64,000 bases of DNA from Lewinellaceae bacterium. Its GTDB lineage: Bacteria > Bacteroidota > Bacteroidia > Chitinophagales > Saprospiraceae. Below the pieces are notes generated by a model. It made no database searches, was not told where the DNA came from, and saw only the letters and a list, made by a program, of their open reading frames with translations. Both the position numbers and the translations under genes were made by a program. The DNA is taken from NCBI GenBank assembly GCA_020636045.1, contig JACJYP010000005.1, positions 1-64,000 on the forward strand, given 5' to 3'. Positions 53,998-63,327 of the stretch are shown piece by piece. Numbering within the stretch: position 1 is the first letter of the stretch; each line of letters begins with the position of its first letter.

Positions 53998-56160
53998 ATG
54001 AAACGATTGGCTGTTCATATTGCTGTCATTACCCTTTCGGCCGCTGCCTGCCAGGGCCCGCATCCTTCCGATAACGACAAGATCATCCGTATGGTGAAAC
54101 CTTCCGTATTTCATTCCGGGTCATTCAAACCACCGCACCCCGAGCAAAAACCGAAAGTATTTACCGCTTTTGGCGATGAAAGAACAGACCCTTATTACTG
54201 GCTCAACGAACGCGACAATCCCGCTGTAACCGCTTACCTGGAAGCGGAAAACCGCTACGCAGACTCCGTGCTGGCCCCGGTGGAAGCGTTGCGCGAGACT
54301 TTATTCAGCGAACTCAAGGGGCGTATCAAGGAAGACGACAGCAGCGTACCTTATTTCAAGAACGGATATTGGTACCTCGTGCGTTTTGAAACGGGGAAAG
54401 AATACCCCGTATTTTCAAGGAAAAAGGGCAACCTCGACGCCGCGGAAGAAATACTCGTCGACGTCAACGAACTCGCTGCCGGAAAGGAATACTGCCAGTT
54501 GGGCGGCCTGGCCGTCAGCCCCGACAACCGGATGCTGGCGTACTCGGTCGATTACAGCGGCCGCAACCTGTTCTCGATCCGTTTTATCGATCTGGAACAA
54601 AAAAAGGAGTTGCCGGATACTTTCGAAGTGGGCGGCAATTTCGCCTGGGCGAACGATTCAAAAACGATCCTGTACGATACCAAAGACCCGCAGACGCTGC
54701 GCAACGACAAGATCTGGCGGCACGTGCTGGGCGCCGAACATAAGAGCGACGTGCTGATGTACGAGGAAAAAGACGTGACCCAGTATGCTTTTCTAGATAA
54801 ATCGAAATCGGAGCAGTATTTCTTCATCCACTCCGCCTACACCCAAACGGTGGAAGTGCATTACCTCGATGCGAACAACCCGACGGGGCAATTCAAATCG
54901 ATCAGGCCGCGCGAAAAGGATTTTTATTACAACGTCGAGCACTGGAATGACAAGTTCCTGATCCGCACCAACTGGAATGCGCCCGATTTCCGCCTCATGG
55001 AAACGCCGGTGAACAGTCCCGGCCGGGAAAACTGGAAAGACGTACTGCCGCATCGCGAATCGATCCTGCTGTCTGAATTTACGGTCTTCAAAGATTTTCT
55101 CGTGACGGAAGAACGCCGGAACGGCCTGGCGCAGATTCATGTGATACGCTGGTCCGACATGTCGGATCACTACATAGAGACCGGCGAACCGACCTTCGAT
55201 TGCCACCTGGACAACAACCCGGAATTCGATACCGGAAACCTGCGATACGTGTTTTCCTCCCTGAAAACACCGCCCACCACGATCGACTACGAGATGGCGA
55301 CGCGTGCAAAAACGGTGAAAAAGGTGGCGCCGGTGCTGGGTGGATTTGACCCGAAGAATTACGAGACCGAATTCGTGTGGGTAACCGCCCGCGACGGCGA
55401 ACGCGTACCGGTCTCTCTTGCCTGCAAAAAAGGTGTGAAGCGCGACGGCAGGGCCCCTTGTCACCTGACCGGTTACGGCAGTTACGGCATTTCTTACGAT
55501 CCGGGATTTAACCGCGACAAGATCAGCCTGCTCGACAGGGGTTTTGTCGTCGGCATCGCACATATTCGCGGCGGCATGGAGATGGGTTACCGCTGGTACG
55601 AAGCGGGAAAGTTGAAAAACAAGATGAACACGTTCACGGATTTCATCGATTGTGCGGAATACCTGGTGCGCGAACACTACACGTCTTCCGACCGCCTGTT
55701 TGTAGAAGGGCGTTCCGCCGGCGGACTACTGATGGGCGCTGTGGCCAACTTGCGCCCCGACTTGTTCAAAGGTATCGTTTCAGGGGTGCCTTTTGTCGAT
55801 GTGTTGACCACTATGAGCGACCCGGATATTCCCCTGACCACGGGAGAATACACGGAATGGGGCAACCCGGCGGTCAGGGAAGATTACGAATACATGAAAA
55901 CGTATTCGCCGTACGACAACCTCAGGGCGCAGGAATATCCGAATATGCTGGTGCTGACGTCTTTTGCCGATTCCCAGGTGCAGTATTTCGAGCCGGCCAA
56001 GTATGTGGCGCGGCTTCGTGACCTGAAAACGGACGGCAATCTGCTGCTCTTCAAAACGAATATGTCGGGCTCGCACGGCGGCTCATCGGGGCGCTTCTCA
56101 CGCCTGAAAGAACGCGCCCTGGAATACGCCTGGATGCTGGGCCTGCTTGGCGTTCGGTAA
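53998..56160 (+). CDS. Oligopeptidase B (S9A prolyl oligopeptidase family)
   Basis: 720 residues. A lipoprotein-like signal (MKRLAVHIAVITLSAAAC, lipobox AAAC) suggests export and membrane anchoring; classic OpdB enzymes are cytosolic. The N-terminal beta-propeller (about 60-430) is followed by an alpha/beta hydrolase with the nucleophile GRSAGGLLMGAVANLRPDL (Ser), the preceding GYGSYGISYDPGF and HIRGGMEMGYRWYEAGK, the acid in VLTSFADSQVQYFEP and the histidine in SGSHGGSSGRF. Members cut peptides after basic residues. It ends five bases before the convergent NagB fusion. Confidence 0.94.
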   Translation: MKRLAVHIAVITLSAAACQGPHPSDNDKIIRMVKPSVFHSGSFKPPHPEQKPKVFTAFGDERTDPYYWLNERDNPAVTAYLEAENRYADSVLAPVEALRETLFSELKGRIKEDDSSVPYFKNGYWYLVRFETGKEYPVFSRKKGNLDAAEEILVDVNELAAGKEYCQLGGLAVSPDNRMLAYSVDYSGRNLFSIRFIDLEQKKELPDTFEVGGNFAWANDSKTILYDTKDPQTLRNDKIWRHVLGAEHKSDVLMYEEKDVTQYAFLDKSKSEQYFFIHSAYTQTVEVHYLDANNPTGQFKSIRPREKDFYYNVEHWNDKFLIRTNWNAPDFRLMETPVNSPGRENWKDVLPHRESILLSEFTVFKDFLVTEERRNGLAQIHVIRWSDMSDHYIETGEPTFDCHLDNNPEFDTGNLRYVFSSLKTPPTTIDYEMATRAKTVKKVAPVLGGFDPKNYETEFVWVTARDGERVPVSLACKKGVKRDGRAPCHLTGYGSYGISYDPGFNRDKISLLDRGFVVGIAHIRGGMEMGYRWYEAGKLKNKMNTFTDFIDCAEYLVREHYTSSDRLFVEGRSAGGLLMGAVANLRPDLFKGIVSGVPFVDVLTTMSDPDIPLTTGEYTEWGNPAVREDYEYMKTYSPYDNLRAQEYPNMLVLTSFADSQVQYFEPAKYVARLRDLKTDGNLLLFKTNMSGSHGGSSGRFSRLKERALEYAWMLGLLGVR

Positions 56161-56165
56161 GCAGT

Positions 56166-58121
56166 TCAGCCTTTCCAGCGCACGAAGGCTTCCATCGCTT
56201 CGTATTCGGAAAGGCCCAGTGAGCGGTATGTTTGAGCCGTCTCCTGGTTGCGGTATTCCGCGCGCTGCCAGAATTCGCGGTCGTCGCCGCCGGGAAACGG
56301 GGGCCTGTCTTTCTGGCTTTGGTGCATGAAGATCGCCTGGCGCTTGCGGCGCAGCTGCTGCGGGCTCATCGGCACGGCCATTTCGATCTCGTGGACGGCC
56401 CATTCGTGCCAGGCGCCGCGGTACAGCCACAGCCAGCATTCCTCTATCCATTTCTTTCCGTTCAGTCGCCTGAATGCTTCCGTAATGGCGTCGAGGCAGA
56501 CGCGGTGCGTGCCGTGCGGATCGGCAAGATCGCCCGCGGCATAGGCCTGGTGAGGTTTGACTTTTTCCAGGATGTCGATAATAACACTGATATCCGCTTC
56601 TCCGAGCGGTTTCTTGCGTTTGCGGCCCGTTTCGTAAAAAGGCATATCGAGAAAGTGGATATGGTCGTCGTCGATACCGGTGAAACGCGCGCCGGCCCGC
56701 GCTTCACCGCGCCTGATCAGCCCCTTGATGCTTCGCACTTCCGGAATGTCCTCTTCACTGGAAGTCTTGCTGCGCAAAAACCGGATCGCCTTGCGGTATA
56801 TTTTGTCTTCCTTGCCGCTGATATCGCCGTGTTTTTCCGAAAACTCCAGCATGAATTCGGCGTAGCGCAAGGCATCCCAGTCGTGCACGGCGATGTTGCC
56901 GGATGTCTGATAAACAACGTGCACTTCATGCCCCTGATCCACCAGCCGCTGGAATGTGCCGCCCATGGAGATGACATCGTCGTCGGGGTGGGGGCTGAAA
57001 ATGATGACGCGTTTTTTGGCGGGTTTGGCGCGTTCGGGGCGATTGGTGTCGTCGGCATTGGGTTTGCCGCCCGGCCAGCCGGTAATGGTGTGCTGCAGGC
57101 GGTTGAATATGCGGATATTGAGTTCGTAGGAATTGGCCTGCTCGATGATGAGGTCGCTGAGGCCGTGTTCGTTGTAGTCTTCGTCGGTGAGTTTCAGGAT
57201 GGGTTTACCGGTCGTTTGGGAGAGCCATACCACGGCCTTGCAAATGAGGTCTTCATTCCAGTTGCAAATGCCGGCCAGCCAGGGCGATTTCATCTTGGTA
57301 AGGTCTTCCGCCGCACTTTTGTCGAGTACCACTCGTACGTTCGGGTGTTTTTGCAAAAAGGAAGCGGGTACGGAATGGCTGATCTCCGCTTCTACGGCCT
57401 GTTGCACAATGCTGGCCTTGTGTTGTCCCCAGGCCAGGAGGTATACGCTGCGCGCTTTGAAAATGGAGCCGATGCCCATCGTAATGGCGCGGTAGGGGAC
57501 GTCGTCCTCGCTTTGAAAATCCTTGATGGCGTCGTGGCGGGTGAGGTGGTCGAGGCGCACCATTCGTGTCAGCGAGGTCTCCCAGGAGCCCGGCTCGTTG
57601 AAGCCGATATGCCCTGTGCGGCCGATGCCCAGTATCTGGATATCGATGCCGCCGGCCAGGTCGATGAGTTTTTCGTAGCGCTCGCAATAATCGGCCACTT
57701 TTTCCATCGGCACGAGGCCGTCGGGGATGTGCACATTTTCAGGAAGTATGTCTACATGGTCGAACAGGTACTCGTGCATGAAGCGCCAGTAACTCTGCTG
57801 TGCTTCTTTGGGCATCGGGTAATATTCATCGAGGTTGAATGTGATCACGTTGTGAAAACTCAGCCCCTCGTCCTTGTGCATGCGCACCAGTTCTTCGTAA
57901 ATTTTGATGGGGGTGCTGCCGGTAGCCAGGCCCAGCACGATGTGTTCGCCTTCCTGCTGCCGCTGGCGGATCGCCAGGGCGACGGAGCGGGCGACATGCC
58001 GGGAGGCTTCCACGGAGTCTTCCCATATTTTGACCGGCATTTTTTCAAAACTCTTCAGCTCGTATTTGAGGTAACCGGCGGAAAGGGCGTCTTTGGATTT
58101 GGCGTTGGTGGATGTTCGCAT
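56166..58121 (-). CDS. nagB: NagB-like deaminase fused to PIG-L/LmbE deacetylase
   Basis: 651 residues. The N-terminal half (about 28-290) is glucosamine-6-phosphate deaminase-like: GLATGSTPIKIYEEL, FNLDEYYPM (general-base Asp), GIGRTGHIGFNEPGS (catalytic His), converting GlcN6P to Fru6P and ammonia. The C-terminal half (about 370-650) is a zinc PIG-L deacetylase: IIFSPHPDDDVISMGGTF (metal ligands), VYQTSGNIAVHDWD, and DPHGTHRVC. PIG-L enzymes remove acetyl from GlcNAc conjugates. The fusion suggests coupled deacetylation and deamination in amino-sugar catabolism or peptidoglycan recycling. This arrangement is known in Bacteroidota, but whether both sites are active is unproven. Confidence 0.9.
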   Translation of the reverse strand: MRTSTNAKSKDALSAGYLKYELKSFEKMPVKIWEDSVEASRHVARSVALAIRQRQQEGEHIVLGLATGSTPIKIYEELVRMHKDEGLSFHNVITFNLDEYYPMPKEAQQSYWRFMHEYLFDHVDILPENVHIPDGLVPMEKVADYCERYEKLIDLAGGIDIQILGIGRTGHIGFNEPGSWETSLTRMVRLDHLTRHDAIKDFQSEDDVPYRAITMGIGSIFKARSVYLLAWGQHKASIVQQAVEAEISHSVPASFLQKHPNVRVVLDKSAAEDLTKMKSPWLAGICNWNEDLICKAVVWLSQTTGKPILKLTDEDYNEHGLSDLIIEQANSYELNIRIFNRLQHTITGWPGGKPNADDTNRPERAKPAKKRVIIFSPHPDDDVISMGGTFQRLVDQGHEVHVVYQTSGNIAVHDWDALRYAEFMLEFSEKHGDISGKEDKIYRKAIRFLRSKTSSEEDIPEVRSIKGLIRRGEARAGARFTGIDDDHIHFLDMPFYETGRKRKKPLGEADISVIIDILEKVKPHQAYAAGDLADPHGTHRVCLDAITEAFRRLNGKKWIEECWLWLYRGAWHEWAVHEIEMAVPMSPQQLRRKRQAIFMHQSQKDRPPFPGGDDREFWQRAEYRNQETAQTYRSLGLSEYEAMEAFVRWKG

Positions 58122-58550
58122 GGTGGTGTAAAATGGTTAAGAACGTGTTCGGGATTTTTTGCAGGAGACTGAAATGATGGATTTTTAGACTGTTTTGCGC
58201 GTTTTTTCAGGCGCATAGCGGTGACTATGTAAGTTAAAAAAGGTGAAAAACAGGCAAAAAAGACACTTTTCGGGCCCGGCAAAAAAATCCCGACCACGTT
58301 CTAAGTCGTGCCAAAGGTATGGGGTAAATACTTGTGTCATAACGTTCATGTACAGGCAATATGGTCTGCCGGAAATTGATGTTCCAATGATGGGGAAACA
58401 TATTGATTGCCAGAAAGATGTACGGAAATGCAGGAATTTGATAATGGAATGGTACGGCCTTCGGTATTCCGGCAACGATTTCCAGCATCATAAAAGCCAA
58501 AAAGACGGAAGTTGCAAAAAAACTTAACCCAAAAATAAACGCGGGTTTCA
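58122..58550. other. Intergenic region between divergent nagB and pstS
   Basis: 429 bases. On the minus strand TACCTTTG (58312-58319) is a possible -7 element for nagB with a leader of about 190 bases; a good -33 is missing. A leftward open frame of 110 residues (58234-58566) has one hydrophobic stretch but no family resemblance. No PHO box or convincing pstS promoter was recognised. Confidence 0.35.
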
Positions 58551-59470
58551 GTGCGCATTTGGGCATTCATCATTTTGGCAGGATGTCTGTGGAGAATTTC
58601 AGGTTTTCTGATTTTAAGTATGATCGGCACCCAATAAGCAGCGCAACCGCGTCGAAAACATCGAAGTGAAAGGTTCCGATACGGAAGTCATCTCATTGCA
58701 CCTTGGCTGAAGCGGCGGCGGAAAACCGATCCAACGTATCGATCAGCGTTGCTGGCGGCGGCAGCGGCGTTGGCATCGCTGCTTTGCTGGAATGGCAGGG
58801 ACGACGTTACAATGCGTCGCGCGAAATGAACGCATACGAATACCGGCTGGTTTAAGAACGGGGGCCTGATGTAGAGTCGTTCATTTTTGCGACGGATGCA
58901 CTGGAGCGATCGTACACCTGGCAGTAAATATCGACAGCCTGACCACCCATTGGGCAAGATTTTCGGGTATCCGTGACTGGAGCTGTGTTTCAGTGGCGCG
59001 GGCGGCCCTGGGTCTCGTTGTATATGGCCGGCAGAGCAATTCCGGGACGTTTATGTACTTCCGCGAGCACGTGGTAGGACGTGATTTTTCCCTGCACTCA
59101 AACAAATGAACGGAAACGCACAAATCCTGGAAGCTGTGCGCAACGACCCCAATGCCATTGGTTACGTAGGGCTGGGGCTATCTCACTGACAGCGAGGGCC
59201 ATCTTAGGGCTGGTATCCGGGTGATAAAATCCGTCGATAAAAAAAAAGGCGACCTGGCAGTGTCGCCGCATGACCGCCAAAGTATTATTCTTGGCTGGCG
59301 ATATCCGCTGACACACGCCCGTTATTCCACTACACCGACGGCATTCCGGCAGAAAAAGATAAGGGCCTTTTTCGAATTTGAAAAAAGCGAAGCTGGCACA
59401 AAAGATCATCGTAGAAAACGGCTATCTCCCGGTTTCCGAGCAGGAACTGGCGTCCAAACAGCAACAATGA
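58551..59470 (+). pseudogene. pstS: Phosphate-binding protein PstS, multiply frameshifted
   Basis: Fragments of a PstS-type periplasmic phosphate-binding lipoprotein appear in order across all three forward frames: MRIWAFIILAGC (lipobox), VENIEVKGSDTEV, SISVAGGGSGVGIAALL (anion-binding loop), SREMNAYEYRLV, VESFIFATDAL, NIDSLTT, YGRQSNSGTFMYFREHVVGRDFS, QMNGNAQILEAVRNDPNAIGYVGLG, YLTDSEGHLRAGIRVIK, IRAFFEFEKSEAG and IIVENGYLPVSEQELAS. At least eight frame changes and an in-frame TAA (near 58852) break it. The sum of the pieces (about 306 codons) equals a normal PstS, and the last stop overlaps the pstC ATG (ATGA). Very recent decay or a low-quality stretch of assembly are both possible. Confidence 0.8.
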
Positions 59471-60346
59471 ACCGGCGTTTTTTGGGATGCATTTTATTCA
59501 AAAGATTGCTCGCCGCTGCCGCCTGGGTATCCAGCAAGCTGACCATGGCGGGTATTTTTCTGATGCTGCTGTTCAACAGTGCGTTTGCATTTTGGGCGAC
59601 ATATCGCCTGGCAATTTCACATGAATGGAATCCTTCCGCTCTATGAACATCCAGCCTATGGTACGGGAAGCTGGTTGTACAGCACTTACCGGTGACGCTT
59701 GGCGTAATGGCGCTTGCCGTGCCGGTTAAGTAATTGGCGCTGCCGCGTTTTGTCGGAGATGATGGCCACGCCACGGCTGAGAAATATACCGAAACCGGCC
59801 ATTGAAATGCTGGGTTCGCCGTGCCTTCGGTGGTCAGTCGGTTTCTGGCATCGTGGCGGTGCCGGCACTGGCACAGATATTCGACCCGCCTAACGGTCTG
59901 AATGCGCTGCTGAACGGTTCCATTTTGCTGGCCGTCATGGCCTTGCCGACCTTGATCTCTGTGGCTGAAGATGCCATTCATGCGGTGCCCGGGTCACGCA
60001 AGGAAGCCGTTATGCACTTGGCGCCAACTGCTGGGAAATCCCTCATCCGTAACTCTGCCTTCCTGTACTCAGCATCCTGGCTGCGGTTGGTGCTTGGCTT
60101 CGACGGGCGTTGGAGAAACCATGACTGTGCTCATGGCCACCGGCAACGCAACGGCCATGCCGCGCGGCTTTTTGATCTCGGGTGCGGACGATCAATGCCA
60201 CGGTAGCAATCGAAATGGGCGAAGTGCGCCGGTACACGCCGCATTATTACGGCTTCTGTTTGCATGCGCATTGTTGTTTATGATCACCATGGGCGTCATC
60301 GCAACCGCAGAGCGCACGCAGCCGGTTACAGAAAAATGCGCAATGA
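59467..60346 (+). pseudogene. pstC: Phosphate ABC permease PstC, multiply frameshifted
   Basis: Ordered pieces of PstC in different frames: an N-terminal KRLLAAAAWVSSKLTMAGIFLMLLF, YGTGSWLYST, VTLGVMALAVPV, TPRLRNIPKPAIEML, then a long intact stretch VAVPALAQIFDPPNGLNALLNGS...ILLAVMALPTLISVAEDAIHAVPGSRKEAV, later MTVLMATGNATAMPRGF and LLRLLFACALLFMITMGV. The EAA-type loop that contacts PstB is broken just after REAV-like KEAV. Total length (about 293 codons) is normal. The terminal reading QKNAQ-stop at 60344-60346 overlaps the pstA start in another ATGA. Same alternative explanations as for pstS. Confidence 0.8.
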
Positions 60347-60424
60347 ACAAACGAATGATCCAATACCCGGGGCTTCGCTCCCGATCGCTGCGGTTGCAGT
60401 GGGTGCTGTCAGCGCCGACTGGCC

Positions 60425-61195
60425 TTGTCTGATCTCACGATGAAGCGGCGCCCTGCGCTTACCTGGCAGTTTTTGACCCATTTCCCCAAAAAAGGCATGA
60501 CCGAAGGCGGTATTTTCCCGGCCATATTCGGCACCACCCTTGTCACCCTGCTCTCCACACTGGTTGCGGCGCCCCTTGGCATCGGCTGTGCCATTTACCT
60601 CAACGAATATGCTGCGGACAATATCTACACGAGGTTGATCCGTGCATCGATCAGAAACCTTGCAGGCGTACCGAGCATCGTGTACGGATTGTTCGGGGTG
60701 GCAATTTTTGTGCAATGGATGGGCATGGGCACCTCTGTGCTGGCAGCAGGGTGCACGCTGGGGCTGCTTACCCTGCCCAGTGTGATCACAACGACGGAAG
60801 AGGCCCTGCGCAATGTGCCGCGCCTGACACGCGAGGGCGCCTTCGCTCTCGGCGCCACAAAATGGGAGACGGTACGCACCGTGGTACTACCATCTGCCGT
60901 ACCGGGCATCCTGACAGGGGTAATTCTGGCCTTGTCACGTGCGGCAGGTGAAACCGCACCGATCCTCTTCACAGGAGTAGCATTTTACACACGTTATCTA
61001 CCCGGCTCTGTGTTCGATACATTTATGGCCCTGCCATATCACCTGTATGTGTTGTCGACCCAGCACCACGCTATCGAGGAGATCAGGCCGCTGGCATATG
61101 CTACTGCGCTGACGCTTATTCTGCTCGTTTTTCTGCTCAACCTGACCGCGTTTTGGGTGCGATCGAAGTATTCAAACAAATATCACATGCCGTGA
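60425..61195 (+). CDS. pstA: Phosphate ABC permease PstA (N-terminus out of frame)
   Basis: 256 residues in the intact frame: LTMKRRPALTWQFLTHFPKKG, GGIFPAIFGTTLVTLLSTLVAAPLGIG, AIYLNEYA-like CAIYLNEYAADN, GVPSIVYGLFG, the EAA loop NVPRLTREGAFALGATKWETV, and ILALSRAAGETAPILFTG. Five to six transmembrane helices. The natural start is probably ATG 60343 (overlapping the pstC stop), but the first 25-30 codons, including part of TM1, are out of frame up to about 60425. The full length from 60343 would be about 284 codons, normal for PstA. It ends 72 bases before the CPBP gene, which separates it from pstB. Confidence 0.88.
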   Translation: MSDLTMKRRPALTWQFLTHFPKKGMTEGGIFPAIFGTTLVTLLSTLVAAPLGIGCAIYLNEYAADNIYTRLIRASIRNLAGVPSIVYGLFGVAIFVQWMGMGTSVLAAGCTLGLLTLPSVITTTEEALRNVPRLTREGAFALGATKWETVRTVVLPSAVPGILTGVILALSRAAGETAPILFTGVAFYTRYLPGSVFDTFMALPYHLYVLSTQHHAIEEIRPLAYATALTLILLVFLLNLTAFWVRSKYSNKYHMP

Positions 61196-61267
61196 TGACA
61201 CCGGTCCTCCTGCGTTCAGGAAAATAAAGAAAAATTTGCAGGTGCTTTTATCAGTGCTGTCGAAAAA

Positions 61268-62101
61268 ATGTCCATTTCGATGAAAATCAAAGAGTTAACC
61301 GTTTATTTCATTCTTGCCTACCTGATCTCGTGGCTGCTGTGGTCGCCCATGTGGCTGCCGTATTTCGGTATTAGTGCCGCGCCATTATTTCCATATCAGC
61401 ACGGGATTGGCGGTTTTGGCCCGATGGTCTCGGCATTTGTCACCACCGCGCTGTTCGGCACAAGGAGCGATTTGAAGGCACTTTGGAGCAGCCTGTTTCA
61501 ATGGAAACCATTGCGCTGGCTTTTGCTGGCTGTTTTTTCACCCTTCTTGCTGGCATTGGCAGGCGGGCTGGTCGCCTGGATAGCAGACGGGCGCTGGCCC
61601 GACTACACCGCGTTCGGCGCCAGCGGGGAGTATCCGGAAATGGGTGTTGCAGGATTTTTCCTGTTCAATACATGCTGTTTCGGATTCGGGGAAGAAACGG
61701 GCTGGCGCGGCTTTGCGCTTCCGCGGTTCCAGCGGAAATACAATGCCCTGATCTCTACGCTGATCCTGTCGGTTTTCTGGGCCGGCTGGCATTTGCCGCT
61801 GTTCGTTTACCGGCCAGGGTATGTTTCAATGGATATGGGCGCCGCCGTTGGCTGGTACTTCAGCATTCTGGCGGGAGCGATGCTGTTTACCTGGTTGTTC
61901 AACGGTTCGCGCGGCAACATACTGGCATGTGCATTGTTTCACGGGTTGATCGACGTGGTATTCATGAGCGAATACGGCAACGCGGGTATGATGCAATATA
62001 TCGGGATACTGGTCACCTTTTGGGGCATTGCCATACTGTTGTGGTATGGTTACCAAAATCTGGCGCCCGATGAACGCATAACGGCGCTAGACAGGAGTTA
62101 A
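61268..62101 (+). CDS. CPBP-family intramembrane metalloprotease
   Basis: 277 residues, about eight transmembrane helices. The CPBP (Abi/Rce1) motifs are present: EETGWRGFALPRFQ (EExxxR), FWAGWHLPLF (second motif with His) and ALFHGLIDVVF (third, HxxxD/N-like). Members cleave within membranes or act as scaffolds; in bacteria many are of unknown function and some are linked to bacteriocin self-immunity. It lies between pstA and pstB on the same strand with 72- and 61-base gaps, so it may be part of the pst transcript, which is not the usual composition. Confidence 0.88.
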   Translation: MSISMKIKELTVYFILAYLISWLLWSPMWLPYFGISAAPLFPYQHGIGGFGPMVSAFVTTALFGTRSDLKALWSSLFQWKPLRWLLLAVFSPFLLALAGGLVAWIADGRWPDYTAFGASGEYPEMGVAGFFLFNTCCFGFGEETGWRGFALPRFQRKYNALISTLILSVFWAGWHLPLFVYRPGYVSMDMGAAVGWYFSILAGAMLFTWLFNGSRGNILACALFHGLIDVVFMSEYGNAGMMQYIGILVTFWGIAILLWYGYQNLAPDERITALDRS

Positions 62102-62162
62102 CGCAAACTTCACATCTTTTTATGGGAGAAAAAGTGGCGATCGGCTCAATTTTCAGGCATTT

Positions 62163-62921
62163 ATGGACCATTCCAAGATCGACATACAACACCTGAATCT
62201 CTTTTTTGCCGACAAACAGGTGCTGAAAAACATCTCATTGCGTATTCCTGCCGGCAAGATCACAGCACTGATCGGCCCTTCCGGTTGCGGGAAGAGCACC
62301 TTGCTCCGGTCCCTGAATCGTATGCACGATCTGTCTCCGCAGGCCCGTCTGACAGGTAAAGTAATGCTGGACAACGTCAATATCCTGCATGGAAACACAA
62401 ATGTGGTGAACCTGCGCAGGAAAGTGGGGATGGTATTTCAAAAACCCAACCCCTTCCCGAAATCAATATTCGATAATATTGCTTACGGATTGAAAATAAA
62501 CGACTTATGTAGCAAGCAGGAGTTGCCGGAGCGGGTAGAAAGCAGTTTGCGCGACAGTTTTTTGTGGGAAGAGGTTAAAGATGATCTGGACAAATCGGCG
62601 CTCGAACTAAGCGGAGGGCAGCAGCAACGCCTTTGCATCGCACGCGCCATCGCCGTAGCGCCTGAAGTGATCCTGATGGACGAACCCTGCTCGGCCCTGG
62701 ATCCGATCTCAACCGCGAAGGTGGAAGAATTGATGCTGCGTTTGAGGGAAAAATATACCCTCCTGATCGTTACCCACAATATGCAACAGGCGCAGCGCGT
62801 AGCTGATTATACGGCGTTTATGTATCTCGGAGAATTAATAGAATTTGGAGAAACAGAGCAGGTTTTCGGTGCTCCCGGCCAGGAACTCACGCGCAACTAC
62901 GTGGAAGGGCATTTCGGCTGA
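62163..62921 (+). CDS. pstB: Phosphate ABC transporter ATPase PstB
   Basis: 252 residues, complete. Walker A IGPSGCGKSTLLRSL, PstB-specific NRMHDL and VGMVFQKPNPFPKSIFDNIAYG, signature LSGGQQQRLCIARAIAV, Walker B VILMDEPCSALDPISTAK and H-loop LLIVTHNMQQA. It powers phosphate import through PstCA. Intact and under no visible decay, in contrast with pstS and pstC. No phoU follows; a convergent small gene comes next. Confidence 0.97.
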   Translation: MDHSKIDIQHLNLFFADKQVLKNISLRIPAGKITALIGPSGCGKSTLLRSLNRMHDLSPQARLTGKVMLDNVNILHGNTNVVNLRRKVGMVFQKPNPFPKSIFDNIAYGLKINDLCSKQELPERVESSLRDSFLWEEVKDDLDKSALELSGGQQQRLCIARAIAVAPEVILMDEPCSALDPISTAKVEELMLRLREKYTLLIVTHNMQQAQRVADYTAFMYLGELIEFGETEQVFGAPGQELTRNYVEGHFG

Positions 62922-62971
62922 TGCAATTGTCATGCGCATTCTGAACATACTTTGCTATGCCGCCAGTTCGA

Positions 62972-63006
62972 AAAATAAAAAAGGCGAAGGGACAACTCCC
63001 CTCGCC
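62972..63006 (-). terminator. Rho-independent terminator of the 48-residue gene
   Basis: On the minus strand GGCGAGGGG, a 6-base loop AGTTGT and CCCTTCGCC (62983-63006) are followed by TTTTTTATTTTT. It lies 24 bases after the stop codon at 63030. Orientation fits only the leftward gene. Confidence 0.82.
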
Positions 63007-63029
63007 AATGCTTATATGTCGTATTGCTT

Positions 63030-63176
63030 TTATTCTTCTTCTTCTATTTCATATCCTTTCAGGCGGTATTTGGATTTTTCAATAGGTTTGAGTTTTTTCT
63101 TTTTGTGATCTTGCGTAGCAAAGTCACGTTCGTCCGAGCGGCGATGATCTTTTTTGATCTTTTCCCAATGTTTCAT
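63030..63176 (-). CDS. Small 48-residue protein, basic body and acidic tail
   Basis: ATG at 63174-63176, stop TAA at 63030-63032. The product begins MKHWEKIKKDHRRSDERDF, continues with a run of four lysines and ends YRLKGYEIEEEE. It is highly charged, with basic residues over positions 5-40 and an acidic end. No family recognised; the pattern suggests a small nucleic-acid- or ribosome-associated protein, which is inference. A consensus promoter (63328-63357) and a clear terminator on the same strand support it as a real transcription unit. Confidence 0.62.
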   Translation of the reverse strand: MKHWEKIKKDHRRSDERDFATQDHKKKKLKPIEKSKYRLKGYEIEEEE

Positions 63177-63327
63177 GGCAAAAGTGATGTTGGTTTGATC
63201 CTCCTGTTATTTCCCGGATCAACGGGGAAGGTTTTGCAGGAGGGAAAGTGAGAGAATGTGTTTGACAATGTTCTGCAAACGCCGGCCTTTGTACATGAAA
63301 CTGGCGGAAACGCCTGCATCTCAAGTA

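Noticed and set aside
56232..58172. Very long open frame antisense to the NagB fusion, and similar ones antisense to murC (41950-43374) and ftsZ (45866-47389)
   Set aside because: High GC at third codon positions keeps the antisense frame open. The sense proteins have full sets of family motifs and the antisense ones none.
58234..58566. 110-residue leftward open frame with a hydrophobic segment
   Set aside because: It overlaps the start of pstS, shows no family resemblance and lies in a region with many probable base errors.
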